Origin: Paraburkholderia domus
GTDB lineage: Bacteria > Pseudomonadota > Gammaproteobacteria > Burkholderiales > Burkholderiaceae
Assembly: GCF_905220705.1 (NCBI RefSeq)
Contig: NZ_CAJNAT010000002.1
Span: forward strand, 248,001-312,000
Length of the DNA stretch: 64,000 nucleotides
Reading direction: 5' to 3'
In this document: one piece after another, positions 35,357-44,910 of the stretch
Layout of the letters: each line of letters opens with the position of its first letter
Position numbering within the stretch: the first letter of the stretch is position 1
Position numbers and translations under genes: made by a program
Notes under the pieces: generated by a model
Told to the model about the DNA's origin: nothing
Database searches by the model: none
Seen by the model: the letters and a program-made list of their open reading frames with translations, nothing else

Positions 35357-35809
35357 TTACTCCTCGCGCGCCGTCATCGTGTTGATGATCTTATCGAGCG
35401 CCTGGCCGAACGCGAGCTTTTCCTGTTCGTCGAGGCAGTCGAACATATCCCCGTTCCACTTACGCGCGATCGGCATCACCTTGCGATAGAGTGCGCGGCC
35501 CTCCGGGGTCAGCGACACCAGCACGACGCGGCCGTCTTCGGCGCTCGGATCTCGCTTCACGAGTCCTTGCTTGATCAACGCCTCGGCCGCACGGCTCGCC
35601 TGGCTCTTGTCGAGGTTGGCGTGCCGCGCCAGTTCCATGATTGAAAACGGTCCGAACGAGCCCACCGACGCAACCACCCGCGCTTCAGGCAACGTCACGC
35701 CCAGCTTGTCCTGATAGCGCTCGCTGATGCCACGCTCGGCGAGTTTGTTCAGCACGTGCAGACGGTATGTGAGGAACTGTTCGAGTCCGGCTTTGGCGGA
35801 ATCCTTCAT
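35357..35809 (-). CDS. MarR-family transcriptional regulator
   Basis: A 150-residue winged-helix regulator. The recognition region is MELARHANLDKSQASRAAEALIKQGLVKR and the wing is DPSAEDGRVVLVSLTPEG. MarR proteins dimerise and usually repress efflux or aromatic-catabolism genes until a small ligand binds. The start at 35809 has GGGAAG four bases upstream. It sits 63 bases after the glycerate kinase gene on the same strand; whether it controls that gene is unclear. Confidence 0.9.
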   Translation of the reverse strand: MKDSAKAGLEQFLTYRLHVLNKLAERGISERYQDKLGVTLPEARVVASVGSFGPFSIMELARHANLDKSQASRAAEALIKQGLVKRDPSAEDGRVVLVSLTPEGRALYRKVMPIARKWNGDMFDCLDEQEKLAFGQALDKIINTMTAREE

Positions 35810-35872
35810 GGTCTTCCCGTGATGAGTAGCGCGGTCGCGGCGCTGTGATTGTTGCCGCAACCGTCCCGCCGG

Positions 35873-37018
35873 TCAACGCGTGCCGTATTTCAGGCGCGTC
35901 AACTGTTCGGCCTCGTCGGCCAGCAAGCGCGCCGCGTCGCGAATCGCAACCTCGAGCGTGATCGGCCCGGGGGCCGGCGAGAAGCAGCCACTGAAGTGTT
36001 CGGCGAGGCGCGGTAGCGCCGCGGAGTCGACTCCGCCGGAGAGCAGCGTGGCCGGCACGCCCGCTGCCTGCGCGTGACGGCAAGCGATGAACGGCGCCTT
36101 GCCGTGCAGTGTTTGCACGTCCGAGCGGCCTTCGCCAGTGATCAGCCAGTTCGCGCCTTTAAGCGCCGCATCCAGCCCGATCTGCCGCGCGACGGTTTCC
36201 GCGCCCGGCTCAAACTGCGCGCCCAGCATGTGCAGCGCAAAGCCGAGACCGCCAGCCGCGCCTGCGCCGGGTTGGTCGCGTGCTGTGCGCCCCAGTGCCG
36301 CCTCGAGCAGATCGGCGAAACGGGCGAGGGCGGCGTCGATCGGCGCAATCTGTTCCGTCTTCACGCCCTTTTGCGGACCGAACACCGCGGTCGCGCCGTG
36401 ATCGCCGGTCAGCGGGTTGTCCACGTCCGACATGCCGACGAACTGCGTGTCCGCGAGGCGGGCATCAAGCTGCGACACGTCGAGGCGGGCCACGCGAGCG
36501 AGTTGTTCGGGCGTGGCGTCGAGTTCTTTGTCTTGCGCGTCGAAAAGTTTTAGGCCGAGGCCGGCCAGCAAGCCGGCGCCGCCGTCGTTCGTGCTGCTGC
36601 CGCCGAGCGCGACAAAAAAGCGCCGCACGCCCGCGTCGAGCAATGCGCGAATCGCTTCACCCATGCCGCGCGTGCTGCGCGCTTCGACCGGCACGCCCAT
36701 GCCGACCGGATCGGTAATACCGACGATTTCCGCCGTTTCGATGATCGCACTGCCATCCGCAAGCAGGCCGGTGATTGCTTCGCGCACCGGACCGGCCGCG
36801 CCGCGCACGCTCAGCGTGCGGCGCTCGCCGCCGCTCGTGAGCATGGCGTCTAGCGTGCCTTCGCCGCCATCGGCCATCGGACAGATGCGCACAGTGGCGT
36901 CGGGCCGGGCACGCTGGATGCCGGACGCAATCGCCTGCGCGACCTGTTCCGCGCTGAGCGAACCTTTGAAGGAATCGGGAGCAATGACGACGACAGGCGA
37001 GGACGGCGAATTCGGCAT
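35873..37018 (-). CDS. garK: Glycerate kinase (GarK/GlxK family)
   Basis: A 381-residue kinase of the glycerate kinase type 1 family, phosphorylating D-glycerate at the end of glyoxylate, glucarate or serine breakdown. Diagnostic segments are IAPDSFKGSLSAEQVA, CPMADGGEGT, ALGGSSTNDGGAGLLAGLG, NPLTGDHGATAVFGPQKG and ITGEGRSDVQTLHGK. The length is normal. It is first in a possible two-gene unit with the MarR regulator downstream. The product (2- versus 3-phosphoglycerate) follows the family: 2-phosphoglycerate. Confidence 0.92.
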   Translation of the reverse strand: MPNSPSSPVVVIAPDSFKGSLSAEQVAQAIASGIQRARPDATVRICPMADGGEGTLDAMLTSGGERRTLSVRGAAGPVREAITGLLADGSAIIETAEIVGITDPVGMGVPVEARSTRGMGEAIRALLDAGVRRFFVALGGSSTNDGGAGLLAGLGLKLFDAQDKELDATPEQLARVARLDVSQLDARLADTQFVGMSDVDNPLTGDHGATAVFGPQKGVKTEQIAPIDAALARFADLLEAALGRTARDQPGAGAAGGLGFALHMLGAQFEPGAETVARQIGLDAALKGANWLITGEGRSDVQTLHGKAPFIACRHAQAAGVPATLLSGGVDSAALPRLAEHFSGCFSPAPGPITLEVAIRDAARLLADEAEQLTRLKYGTR

Positions 37019-37585
37019 GGTGTCTCTGAATGGTTGGGATCGTTGCGAGGGCGGACGATATGAAAAAATGCAGGCGCAGCCCCGAGCGCGTCCGTTAGCT
37101 TATCAGCATGGGCGCGCCGACTGAATATGTCGAACGGCATAGCCGGGATCGTCCGTGGCAGGGCGTGCGTGAATCACGAGCTGGAACGCGCGCGGCAAGC
37201 GGGGCGCTGTCGGTCATGCGGATCCCTCTGACGGTAGCGGCGCCGATGAAAGGAATTGTTGAACTGCCGCAAGCCGTATGGAAACTGGCGGGGGCCGAGC
37301 GCAAAGCAGGCACCAAATAGCCACCAGGCAAGCTGCAAACAGGTAAAAAACAGCGCGGAAATCGGCCCGAACACCGATAAAAACGCACGCAATCGTCGAA
37401 TCCCGGCTAAGCGCGCAAATAGTTTGCTAAAATATTCGGCTCTTTGGACCCAACCGTGCTGCCGGCGGCCTGCAAGCCCGCGGCGCAGGCGCCGAATTGA
37501 TGTAACGCGCGATGCGAAGCGACATCGAAAAGCGGCACGCAGAAGATAACTGATTCGCTCGAATAATTTTAGGACGATTGAAGCC
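37019..37585. other. Gene-free 567-bp region upstream of tig
   Basis: This lies between the divergent glycerate kinase and trigger factor genes. I see no coding frame with a ribosome site or family-like sequence. A TAAAAT near 37427, in an AT-rich patch, could be the -10 of the tig promoter, but no matching -35 is obvious. The rest shows nothing recognisable. Confidence 0.5.
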
Positions 37586-38932
37586 ATGGCTAACGTTGTT
37601 GAAAACCTCGGCAAGCTCGAACGCCGCGTAACGATTTCCCTGCCGAAGGACGCCGTGCAGAAGGAAGTGGACTCGCGTATCCGTCAACTCGCGAAGAATG
37701 TGCGCATGCCGGGTTTCCGCCCGGGCAAGGTGCCGCTCAAGATGGTGACGCAACAGTATTCGGGCCAGGTGGAAGCCGAAGTGCTGAGCGACAAGGTCGG
37801 CAAGGAGTTTTTCGACATCAGCCGCGCCGAAAACCTGCGCGTTGCCGGCCAGCCGAGCTTCGCGCCGAAGGTCGAAGCTGCTGAAGGCGATTACGCGTTC
37901 GACGCGACGTTCGAGGTGTATCCGGAAGTGAAGCTGGGCGACGTCGCCACGGCAGAAATCGAACGCACCACGACCACCATCAGCGAAGCGGAAATCGACC
38001 GCACGCTGGACATCCTGCGCAAGCAGCGCGTGCATTTCCACGCTCGCGGCGAAGCGGGCGAGCATGGCGATGGCGGCGCAGACACGGCCGCTAAAGACGG
38101 CGACCGCGTGACGGTCGACTTCGTCGGCAAAATCGACGGTGAAGTGTTCCAGGGCGGCAGCGCTGAAGACTTCGCATTCGTGCTGGGCGAAGGCCGCATG
38201 CTGCCGGAATTCGAAAAGGCAGCGTTGGGCCTCGCGGTCGGCGCATCAAAGGAATTCGATCTGGCTTTCCCGGCTGACTATCACGGCAAGGATGTCGCTG
38301 GTAAGACCGCGCAATTCACGATCACGATGAAGAAGATCGAATGGCCGCACCTGCCGGAAATCGACGCTGAATTCGCGAAGTCGCTCGGTATCGAAGACGG
38401 CGATCTGGTCAAGATGCGCGCTGAGATCAAAGACAATCTCGAACGCGAAGCGAAGCGCCGCACGCAAGCTATCGTCAAGAACCAGGTCATGGACGCGCTC
38501 CTGAAGATTTCGGAACTCGACGTGCCGACCGCATTGATCGCACAAGATCAGGAACGCCTGGTCGGCATGGCTCGTCAAGACCTCGAGCAACGCGGCGTGC
38601 CGAACGCCGCTGACGCGCCGATCCCGGCTGAAATGTTCAAGGAACAGGCTGAGCGTCGGGTGAAGCTGGGCCTCGTGCTGGCCGAGCTGGTCAAGGCGAA
38701 CGAGCTGCAAGCCAAGCCGGAGCAAATTCGTGCCGAAGTCGACGAATTCGCGAAAAGCTACGAAGACCCGAAGGAAGTCGTCCGCTGGTATTATTCCAAT
38801 CAGCAACGGCTTGCCGAAATGGAAGCGTACGTCGTTGAAGCCAACGTCGTCGATTTCGTCCTCAGCAAGGCCAAGGTGACGGACAAGGAAGTAAGCTTCG
38901 AAGAACTGGCAAGCGCAACGGCGCAAGCGTAA
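37586..38932 (+). CDS. tig: Trigger factor
   Basis: A 448-residue ribosome-associated chaperone and prolyl isomerase. The N-terminal ribosome-binding domain contains the [19 protein letters not shown] signature (near residues 36-50). The central FKBP-like domain (about 165-250) includes [22 protein letters not shown] and [17 protein letters not shown]. The C-terminal helical arms form the chaperone cage. It heads the tig-clpP-clpX-lon order seen in E. coli and other proteobacteria and has its own terminator. Confidence 0.97.
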   Translation: MANVVENLGKLERRVTISLPKDAVQKEVDSRIRQLAKNVRMPGFRPGKVPLKMVTQQYSGQVEAEVLSDKVGKEFFDISRAENLRVAGQPSFAPKVEAAEGDYAFDATFEVYPEVKLGDVATAEIERTTTTISEAEIDRTLDILRKQRVHFHARGEAGEHGDGGADTAAKDGDRVTVDFVGKIDGEVFQGGSAEDFAFVLGEGRMLPEFEKAALGLAVGASKEFDLAFPADYHGKDVAGKTAQFTITMKKIEWPHLPEIDAEFAKSLGIEDGDLVKMRAEIKDNLEREAKRRTQAIVKNQVMDALLKISELDVPTALIAQDQERLVGMARQDLEQRGVPNAADAPIPAEMFKEQAERRVKLGLVLAELVKANELQAKPEQIRAEVDEFAKSYEDPKEVVRWYYSNQQRLAEMEAYVVEANVVDFVLSKAKVTDKEVSFEELASATAQA

Positions 38933-38943
38933 GCGTCGCTGCA

Positions 38944-38988
38944 ACGGCGTGCCGGCTGTCGGAGCGACGGCCCGCACGCCGTTTTTTT
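38944..38988 (+). terminator. Terminator of tig
   Basis: ACGGCGTGC pairs with GCACGCCGT, followed by seven T. Confidence 0.75.
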
Positions 38989-39050
38989 GTGCTGTGAAAA
39001 TGCGTTGCGTTTTGCATGGTGTTGCACACCGCGTCCGCACTGATCGCGCA

Positions 39051-39080
39051 CTTGAATACGGGCTCGTCGACCACACCTGT
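39051..39080 (+). promoter_or_regulatory. Possible heat-shock (sigma-32) promoter of clpP
   Basis: A perfect CTTGAA at 39051-39056 is followed after 14 bases by CCACACCTGT, a partial match to the CCCCATnT -10 of sigma-32 promoters. It lies 45 bases upstream of clpP, a known heat-shock gene in E. coli. Confidence 0.4.
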
Positions 39081-39124
39081 CTAGCATCTAATATTTAGAA
39101 TATTTCCAGACAAGGATCCATTGC

Positions 39125-39778
39125 ATGACCTTTCGCGCCCAAATGCTGGACACGTTGACCTCCCAGTCGTCCCGGGATCTCGAAGCGCAGGCGCTCGGAC
39201 TGGTGCCGATCGTTGTGGAAACGAGCGGCCGGGGCGAGCGCTCGTATGACATCTATTCGCGTCTGCTGAAGGAACGTATCGTGTTCCTGGTCGGCGAAGT
39301 AAACGACCAGACGGCCAACCTCGTTGTCGCGCAGATGTTGTTCCTTGAAAGCGAGAATCCGGACAAGGACATCAGCTTCTACATCAACAGCCCGGGCGGT
39401 TCGGTTTCGGCCGGGATGGCGATCTATGACACGATGCAGTTCATCAAGCCGGACGTGTCGACGTTATGCATGGGCCTCGCGGCCAGCATGGGCGCGTTCC
39501 TGCTGGCAGCGGGCGCAAAGGGCAAACGCTTTGCCTTGCCGAATTCGCGTGTGATGATTCACCAGCCGCTGGGCGGCGCGCGTGGCCAGGCGTCGGACAT
39601 CGAAATCCAGGCACGTGAAATTTTGTACCTGAAGGAACGGCTGAATCATCTGCTCGCGCACCACACCGGCCAGCCGGTCGAGCGTATCGCGCGCGACACC
39701 GACCGCGACAATTTCATGTCGGGCGATGACGCGCAGGCTTACGGTCTGGTTGACCAGGTGGCGCACAAGCGTCCGTGA
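39125..39778 (+). CDS. clpP: ATP-dependent Clp protease proteolytic subunit
   Basis: A 217-residue serine protease that forms two stacked heptameric rings. The catalytic serine is S121 in GLAASMGAF and the histidine H146 in [10 protein letters not shown]; the aspartate lies in the DRDNFMS region. [12 protein letters not shown] is the oxyanion and handle segment. The start follows AAGGA. It is upstream of its unfoldase clpX, 183 bases apart. Confidence 0.97.
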   Translation: MTFRAQMLDTLTSQSSRDLEAQALGLVPIVVETSGRGERSYDIYSRLLKERIVFLVGEVNDQTANLVVAQMLFLESENPDKDISFYINSPGGSVSAGMAIYDTMQFIKPDVSTLCMGLAASMGAFLLAAGAKGKRFALPNSRVMIHQPLGGARGQASDIEIQAREILYLKERLNHLLAHHTGQPVERIARDTDRDNFMSGDDAQAYGLVDQVAHKRP

Positions 39779-39785
39779 ATCGGTG

Positions 39786-39814
39786 CGGTTTTGCCCCAAT
39801 ATGGGGCAAAACCG
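39786..39814. terminator. Perfect 12-bp inverted repeat after clpP
   Basis: CGGTTTTGCCCC pairs exactly with GGGGCAAAACCG around a five-base loop, eight bases after the clpP stop. There is no T-run, so it may trim or stabilise the clpP message end or partly attenuate reading into clpX. Confidence 0.5.
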
Positions 39815-39961
39815 TCATCGGATCGGTTGTGAAATAATCAAGACTCGTCCGAGCGCCTGCGGCAAACGCCGTTATTTTGGCTCAAGCCCTGCCGCGCCCA
39901 AACCGCGAGGCCAGGGCAAACGGCGTATCATGTAATCGAGTGTCCGGAGGCTCACACATCT

Positions 39962-41233
39962 ATGGCGGACAAGAAAGGTTCTAACAGCGAAAAGCTGTTG
40001 TATTGCTCGTTCTGCGGCAAGAGCCAGCATGAAGTCAAAAAACTGATTGCCGGCCCGTCGGTGTTCATCTGTGATGAATGTATCGACCTGTGCAACGAAA
40101 TCATTCGCGATGAGGCTGCAGGTGCGGGTATCGAGGCGGGCTTGTCCAAGTCCGATCTGCCGAGTCCGCAGGAAATCCGTGAAATTCTCGACCAGTATGT
40201 GATCGGTCAGGAACGCGCGAAGAAGATTCTCGCGGTCGCGGTGTACAACCACTACAAACGCCTCAAGCATCTCGACAAGAAGGACGAGATCGAGCTGTCC
40301 AAGAGCAACATCCTGCTGATCGGTCCGACCGGTTCCGGCAAGACGCTGCTCGCGCAGACGCTCGCGCGCCTTCTGAACGTCCCGTTCGTCATTGCCGATG
40401 CAACGACGCTGACGGAAGCCGGCTACGTCGGCGAAGACGTCGAGAACATCATTCAGAAGCTGCTGCAGAACTGTAATTACGAAGTCGACAAGGCTCAGCG
40501 CGGCATTGTCTACATCGACGAAATCGACAAGATCAGCCGCAAGTCCGACAACCCGTCGATCACCCGTGACGTATCGGGTGAAGGCGTGCAGCAAGCCTTG
40601 TTGAAGCTGGTTGAAGGCACGATGGCGTCGGTGCCGCCGCAGGGTGGCCGTAAGCATCCGAATCAGGACTTCATCCAGGTCGACACCACCAATATTCTGT
40701 TTATTTGCGGTGGCGCGTTCGATGGCCTCGAGAAGGTCATCGTAGACCGTACCGAGAAGACCGGTATTGGCTTCGGTGCGAGCGTGAAGAGCAAGCAGGA
40801 CCGCGACGCCGGCGAAGTGCTGCGCGAAGTGGAGCCGGAAGATCTGATCAAGTTCGGTCTGATTCCTGAGCTGATCGGTCGTCTGCCGGTGGTGGCTACG
40901 CTCGGCAAGCTCGACGAAGTGGCGTTGATGAAGATCCTCGTCGAACCGAAGAATGCGCTAGTGAAGCAGTACCACAAGCTGTTCAATATGGAACGCGTCG
41001 AGCTCGAGATTCGTCCGGCCGCGTTGCAGGCTGTCGCACGTAAAGCGATCCGTCGCAAGACGGGCGCCCGCGGTCTGCGCTCCATCCTGGAACAGGCGTT
41101 GCTTGATGTCATGTACGATTTGCCGCAGATGAAAGGCGTTAGCAAGGTCATCATCGACGACAACGTGATTGACGGCGACGGTAAGCCCCTACTGATCTAC
41201 GAAGACGCGCCCAAAGTGGCGGGTTCGAACTGA
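39962..41233 (+). CDS. clpX: ATP-dependent Clp protease ATP-binding subunit ClpX
   Basis: A 423-residue AAA+ unfoldase that feeds substrates to ClpP. The N-terminal zinc-binding domain has CSFCGKSQ and CDECIDLC. The motor has Walker [13 protein letters not shown], Walker [11 protein letters not shown], the GYVGEDVE pore-1 loop and the IGF-like loop in KTGIGFGA. Sensor regions and [12 protein letters not shown] follow. The length is as in E. coli (424). Confidence 0.98.
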   Translation: MADKKGSNSEKLLYCSFCGKSQHEVKKLIAGPSVFICDECIDLCNEIIRDEAAGAGIEAGLSKSDLPSPQEIREILDQYVIGQERAKKILAVAVYNHYKRLKHLDKKDEIELSKSNILLIGPTGSGKTLLAQTLARLLNVPFVIADATTLTEAGYVGEDVENIIQKLLQNCNYEVDKAQRGIVYIDEIDKISRKSDNPSITRDVSGEGVQQALLKLVEGTMASVPPQGGRKHPNQDFIQVDTTNILFICGGAFDGLEKVIVDRTEKTGIGFGASVKSKQDRDAGEVLREVEPEDLIKFGLIPELIGRLPVVATLGKLDEVALMKILVEPKNALVKQYHKLFNMERVELEIRPAALQAVARKAIRRKTGARGLRSILEQALLDVMYDLPQMKGVSKVIIDDNVIDGDGKPLLIYEDAPKVAGSN

Positions 41234-41251
41234 TCGGCTTTCGGGTTCTGC

Positions 41252-41288
41252 AAAAAAAGCCGTTCATGGCGACGTGAACGGCTTTTTT
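41252..41288 (+). terminator. Terminator of clpX
   Basis: A stem of AAAAAAGCCGTTCA with TGAACGGCTTTTTT, 18 bases after the clpX stop, with a full T-run. Confidence 0.9.
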
Positions 41289-41324
41289 CGTTTATCGTGT
41301 GGTCAGGATGGTTGTTTTCACTAT

Positions 41325-41354
41325 GGAGTCACTGAACCTTCGGAGTCACTGAAC
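41325..41354. repeat. 13-bp direct repeat upstream of lon
   Basis: GGAGTCACTGAAC occurs at 41325-41337 and again at 41342-41354, a 17-base period, about 80 bases before the lon start. It could be a tandem regulator site or a small duplication. Confidence 0.55.
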
Positions 41355-41435
41355 TTTTCCCACACGCGGAGGCTTGCAATCTTTTCTGCTGGCCTCACCT
41401 ATCGAACGAACTGATTCCACTCATGGGGAAATGAA

Positions 41436-43865
41436 ATGTCAGGAACCCAACTCCTTCCGCCGGAACGCATTACGCTCCCGCTGCTCCCGCTGCGCGACGT
41501 AGTCGTCTTCCCGCACATGGTGATTCCGCTCTTCGTAGGCCGCCCGAAGTCGATCAAGGCTCTCGAAGCAGCGATGGAAGGCGGCAAGCACATCATGCTC
41601 GTCGCCCAGAAAACGGCTGCGAAAGATGAGCCGACCGAAAAGGACATGTACGAAGTAGGGTGCGTTGCCAACATCCTGCAAATGCTGAAGCTGCCCGATG
41701 GCACCGTTAAGGTGCTCGTCGAAGGCTTGCAGCGCGCGAAAACGCTTTCCATCGAAGAGCAGGAAACGCAGTTTTCGTGCGAAGTCATGCCGCTCGAACC
41801 CGACCACGCCGACAGCGCTGAAACTGAAGCGCTGCGCCGCGCGATTGTGTCGCAGTTCGACCAGTATGTGAAGCTGAACAAGAAGATCCCGCCGGAGATC
41901 CTGACATCGCTGTCGGGCATCGACGAGGCTGGCCGTCTGGCCGATACGATCGCGGCGCACCTGCCGCTCAAGCTCGACCAGAAGCAGCACATCCTCGAAA
42001 TGTTCCCGGTCATCGAGCGCCTCGAGCATCTGCTCGCGCAACTCGAAGCCGAGATCGACATCCTGCAGGTTGAAAAGCGCATCCGTGGGCGTGTGAAGCG
42101 CCAGATGGAGAAGAGCCAGCGCGAGTACTACCTGAACGAACAGGTCAAGGCGATCCAGAAGGAACTGGGCGAAGGCGAAGAAGGTGCGGATCTCGAGGAA
42201 CTCGAGAAGCGCATCACGGCTGCCCGCATGCCGAAGGAAGCCAAGAAGAAGGCCGACTCCGAGCTGAAGAAGCTCAAGCTGATGTCGCCGATGTCGGCTG
42301 AAGCGACGGTCGTGCGTAACTACATCGATACGCTGATCGGCTTGCCGTGGCGCAAGAAGAGCAAGGTCAACAACGACCTCTCGAATGCGGAACGCGTGCT
42401 TGACGAAGACCATTTCGGTCTCGAGAAAGTGAAGGAACGCATTCTCGAGTATCTCGCGGTCCAGCAACGTGTCGACAAGGTCAAAGCGCCGATCCTGTGC
42501 CTCGTTGGGCCTCCGGGTGTCGGTAAGACGTCGCTGGGTCAGTCGATCGCTCGCGCAACGAACCGCAAGTTCGTGCGTATGGCGCTCGGCGGCGTGCGCG
42601 ACGAAGCTGAGATTCGCGGTCACCGTCGTACGTACATCGGTTCGATGCCCGGCAAGATTCTGCAAAGCCTGACCAAGGTCGGCGTGCGCAATCCGCTCTT
42701 CCTGCTCGACGAAGTCGACAAGATGGGGCAGGATTTCCGCGGCGATCCGTCGTCGGCTCTGCTGGAAGTGCTCGATCCGGAACAGAACCACACGTTCGCC
42801 GATCACTACGTCGAAGTCGACTTCGATCTGTCGGACGTGATGTTCGTGGCGACGTCGAACTCGCTGAATATTCCGCCGCCGTTGCTCGACCGGATGGAAG
42901 TGATCCGTCTGTCTGGTTACACGGAAGACGAGAAGGTCAGCATCGCGCAGCGTTATCTGTTGCCGAAGCAGAAGAAGAACAACGGCCTCAAGGATGGTGA
43001 GGTCGATGTGACGGAATCCGCGATCCGCGACATCATTCGTTACTACTCGCGTGAATCGGGCGTGCGTTCGCTCGAGCGTGAGATTTCGAAGATCTGCCGC
43101 AAGGTTGTGAAGATGCTTCTGCTGAAGAAGGCGGAAGGCGCGGTGACGGTCGACGCTAGCAATATCGACACGTTCCTCGGCGTGCGCAAGTACGACTTCG
43201 GTCTGGCCGCCAAGGAAAATCAGGTTGGTCAGGTCACGGGTCTTGCGTGGACGGAAGTGGGCGGCGATCTGCTGACCATCGAAGCCGCAGTGATGCCGGG
43301 CAAGGGCAACGTGATCCGCACGGGTTCGCTGGGCGACGTGATGAAGGAATCCGTCGAAGCCGCGCGCTCGGTGGTTCGCTCGCGTTCGCGCCGTCTGGGT
43401 GTCAAGGACGAAGCGTTCGAGAAGCAGGACATTCACATCCACGTGCCGGAAGGCGCGACGCCGAAGGACGGTCCTTCGGCCGGTATCGCGATGACGACCG
43501 CGCTGGTGTCGGTGTTGACCGGTATTCCGGTTCGCGCCAACGTCGCGATGACGGGCGAAATCACCTTGCGTGGCGAAGTCCTGCCGATCGGCGGCCTGAA
43601 GGAAAAACTGCTGGCAGCGCATCGCGGCGGTATCAAGCTGGTGCTGATTCCGGAAGAAAACGTCAAGGATCTGACGGAAATTCCGGACAACGTGAAGAAC
43701 GCGATCGAAATCGTGCCGGTCCGGTGGATCGACAAGGTGCTCGAGTTGGCGCTCGAACGTGTGCCTCAGGCATTGCCGGACGAAGAGCCGAAGCCGGCTG
43801 CGCCTGCTGTCGCAGCGGCTGAACCTGGCAAAGACGCCGGTGCGACGGAAGTCGTGAAGCACTAA
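41436..43865 (+). CDS. lon: ATP-dependent protease Lon
   Basis: An 809-residue AAA+ protease. It has an N-terminal substrate domain ([20 protein letters not shown]), then a coiled region. The ATPase has Walker [12 protein letters not shown] and Walker [12 protein letters not shown]. The protease domain has catalytic S681 in [11 protein letters not shown] and K724 in [14 protein letters not shown]. The start follows GGGGA by six bases. The C-terminal 25 residues are a Pro/Ala-rich tail. Lon degrades misfolded and regulatory proteins and is typically heat-inducible; it is followed by its own terminator. Confidence 0.98.
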   Translation: MSGTQLLPPERITLPLLPLRDVVVFPHMVIPLFVGRPKSIKALEAAMEGGKHIMLVAQKTAAKDEPTEKDMYEVGCVANILQMLKLPDGTVKVLVEGLQRAKTLSIEEQETQFSCEVMPLEPDHADSAETEALRRAIVSQFDQYVKLNKKIPPEILTSLSGIDEAGRLADTIAAHLPLKLDQKQHILEMFPVIERLEHLLAQLEAEIDILQVEKRIRGRVKRQMEKSQREYYLNEQVKAIQKELGEGEEGADLEELEKRITAARMPKEAKKKADSELKKLKLMSPMSAEATVVRNYIDTLIGLPWRKKSKVNNDLSNAERVLDEDHFGLEKVKERILEYLAVQQRVDKVKAPILCLVGPPGVGKTSLGQSIARATNRKFVRMALGGVRDEAEIRGHRRTYIGSMPGKILQSLTKVGVRNPLFLLDEVDKMGQDFRGDPSSALLEVLDPEQNHTFADHYVEVDFDLSDVMFVATSNSLNIPPPLLDRMEVIRLSGYTEDEKVSIAQRYLLPKQKKNNGLKDGEVDVTESAIRDIIRYYSRESGVRSLEREISKICRKVVKMLLLKKAEGAVTVDASNIDTFLGVRKYDFGLAAKENQVGQVTGLAWTEVGGDLLTIEAAVMPGKGNVIRTGSLGDVMKESVEAARSVVRSRSRRLGVKDEAFEKQDIHIHVPEGATPKDGPSAGIAMTTALVSVLTGIPVRANVAMTGEITLRGEVLPIGGLKEKLLAAHRGGIKLVLIPEENVKDLTEIPDNVKNAIEIVPVRWIDKVLELALERVPQALPDEEPKPAAPAVAAAEPGKDAGATEVVKH

Positions 43866-43897
43866 GGTAGTCAGCGGCGAAAGCTGTTTGCTGTATT

Positions 43898-43927
43898 AAA
43901 ACCCGCGGCCTTGGCCGCGGGTTTTTT
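43898..43927 (+). terminator. Terminator of lon
   Basis: AAAACCCGCGGCC pairs with GGCCGCGGGTTTT around two bases, followed by more T. Confidence 0.9.
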
Positions 43928-44090
43928 ATTGCAGGCAAGGTGCAGGAAGGCGCGTCTGAAACGCGCACAATCCCACCTTTTGAGCAAAGGGCGTTTCCAG
44001 TTGCCGACTGGTTGTGCGTGCATCGATTTGCGGCAAGATTTGGTTATAAGAAGTGCCTTCCAGAACCGCTCTAATCAGGCTCAATCCCGC

Positions 44091-44119
44091 TTGACACAAG
44101 GGTTTCGGCCAATTCTAAT
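44091..44119 (+). promoter_or_regulatory. Strong sigma-70 promoter of the HU gene
   Basis: A perfect TTGACA (44091-44096) and TCTAAT (44114-44119) are separated by 17 bases, 89 bases upstream of the HU start. Confidence 0.75.
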
Positions 44120-44207
44120 GAGTCGGCTCGGCGTTACCCGCCAGCCGCGTGATGCCAGGTGCTATAGAGCGCCGTCACGATTGCCATAAATATTCTCGGG
44201 GGTTGGA

Positions 44208-44480
44208 ATGAATAAAACGGAATTGATCGATCACATTGCACAGCAAGCCGATATTTCGAAGGCCGCGGCCGGCCGTGCACTGGATGCGGTGATCGGCGGG
44301 GTCAAAGGTACGTTGAAGAAGGGCGGTTCGGTGACTTTGGTGGGTTTCGGTACATTTGCCGTGGGCAAGCGCACGGCGCGTACGGGACGCAATCCGCGCA
44401 CTGGCGCTGCCATCAAGATCAAGGCAGCGAAGGTTCCTAAATTTAGGCCTGGCAAAGCTCTGAAGGATGCGCTAAACTAA
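44208..44480 (+). CDS. hupB: HU-type DNA-binding protein
   Basis: A 90-residue histone-like protein that bends and compacts DNA as a dimer. [31 protein letters not shown] helices (residues 1-27) precede the beta-arm [21 protein letters not shown] and the C-terminal [14 protein letters not shown], all diagnostic. A GGGGG site lies before the ATG. HU follows lon as in E. coli (hupB), which supports the symbol. Confidence 0.96.
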   Translation: MNKTELIDHIAQQADISKAAAGRALDAVIGGVKGTLKKGGSVTLVGFGTFAVGKRTARTGRNPRTGAAIKIKAAKVPKFRPGKALKDALN

Positions 44481-44615
44481 TGGGCTTGCTGCTTGATGAA
44501 TTGCAGATTCGTTAGAAAGAAGTGCGGCGAATTCTGCGTGACTTGGTGTCGCATTAGTTGATGCGCAAGTTGATGAATCGGGCAGCAAAAGCAGAAGCAC
44601 ACTGAATCGCGAAAC

Positions 44616-44691
44616 GGGTGCTTAGCTCAGTTGGTAGAGCGGCGCCCTTACAAGGCGTAGGTCGGGAGTTCGAGCCTCTCAGCACCCACCA
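44616..44691 (+). tRNA. tRNA-Val (anticodon UAC)
   Basis: A 76-base tRNA with acceptor GGGTGCT pairing with AGCACCC, D arm GCTCAGTTGGTAGAGC, anticodon loop CTTACAA (UAC), T loop TTCGAGC and encoded CCA. Confidence 0.97.
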
Positions 44692-44746
44692 GTTTCAGAT
44701 TCGGCTCAGTGGTTCTGCTTAGCAGTAGTAGTTAAGCGCAGTATAA

Positions 44747-44823
44747 GGAGTGGTAGTTCAGTCGGTTAGAATACCGGCCTGTCACGCCGGGGGTCGCGGG
44801 TTCGAGTCCCGTCCACTCCGCCA
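44747..44823 (+). tRNA. tRNA-Asp (anticodon GUC)
   Basis: A 77-base tRNA with acceptor GGAGTGG pairing with CCACTCC, anticodon loop CTGTCAC (GUC), T arm CGGGTTCGAGTCCCG and encoded CCA. It lies 55 bases after tRNA-Val and is probably co-transcribed with it. Confidence 0.97.
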
Positions 44824-44832
44824 GTATCCTCG

Positions 44833-44859
44833 AAAGGCGAACTCCGGTTCGCCTTTTTT
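44833..44859 (+). terminator. Terminator of the tRNA pair
   Basis: AAGGCGAAC pairs with GTTCGCCTT, followed by T, ten bases after tRNA-Asp. It separates the tRNAs from ppiD, so ppiD probably has its own promoter in the 51 bases between. Confidence 0.85.
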
Positions 44860-44910
44860 ATTGCCCGCTGTTGTAAGATCGGGCGTTCTGTTTTTGGCAC
44901 TCGTTCACGC

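Larger units (their letters stand above)
43866..44207. other. Intergenic region between lon and hup (342 bp)
   Basis: It holds the lon terminator at its start and a strong sigma-70 promoter near its end for the HU gene. The middle, 43931-44090, carries no recognisable gene. Confidence 0.7.

Noticed and set aside
37256..37549. Possible small gene upstream of tig
   Set aside because: No ribosome site, basic low-quality composition, and it crosses the likely tig promoter.
41439..43862. An 807-codon open frame antisense to lon
   Set aside because: It mirrors lon codon by codon; G/C-rich codon bias opens the opposite strand. The product is Arg/His-rich and matches no family.
44616..44823. tRNA pair as a possible integration site for a mobile element
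   Set aside because: No integrase, no direct repeat of a tRNA 3' end and no foreign-looking genes nearby; the gene order is the conserved one.
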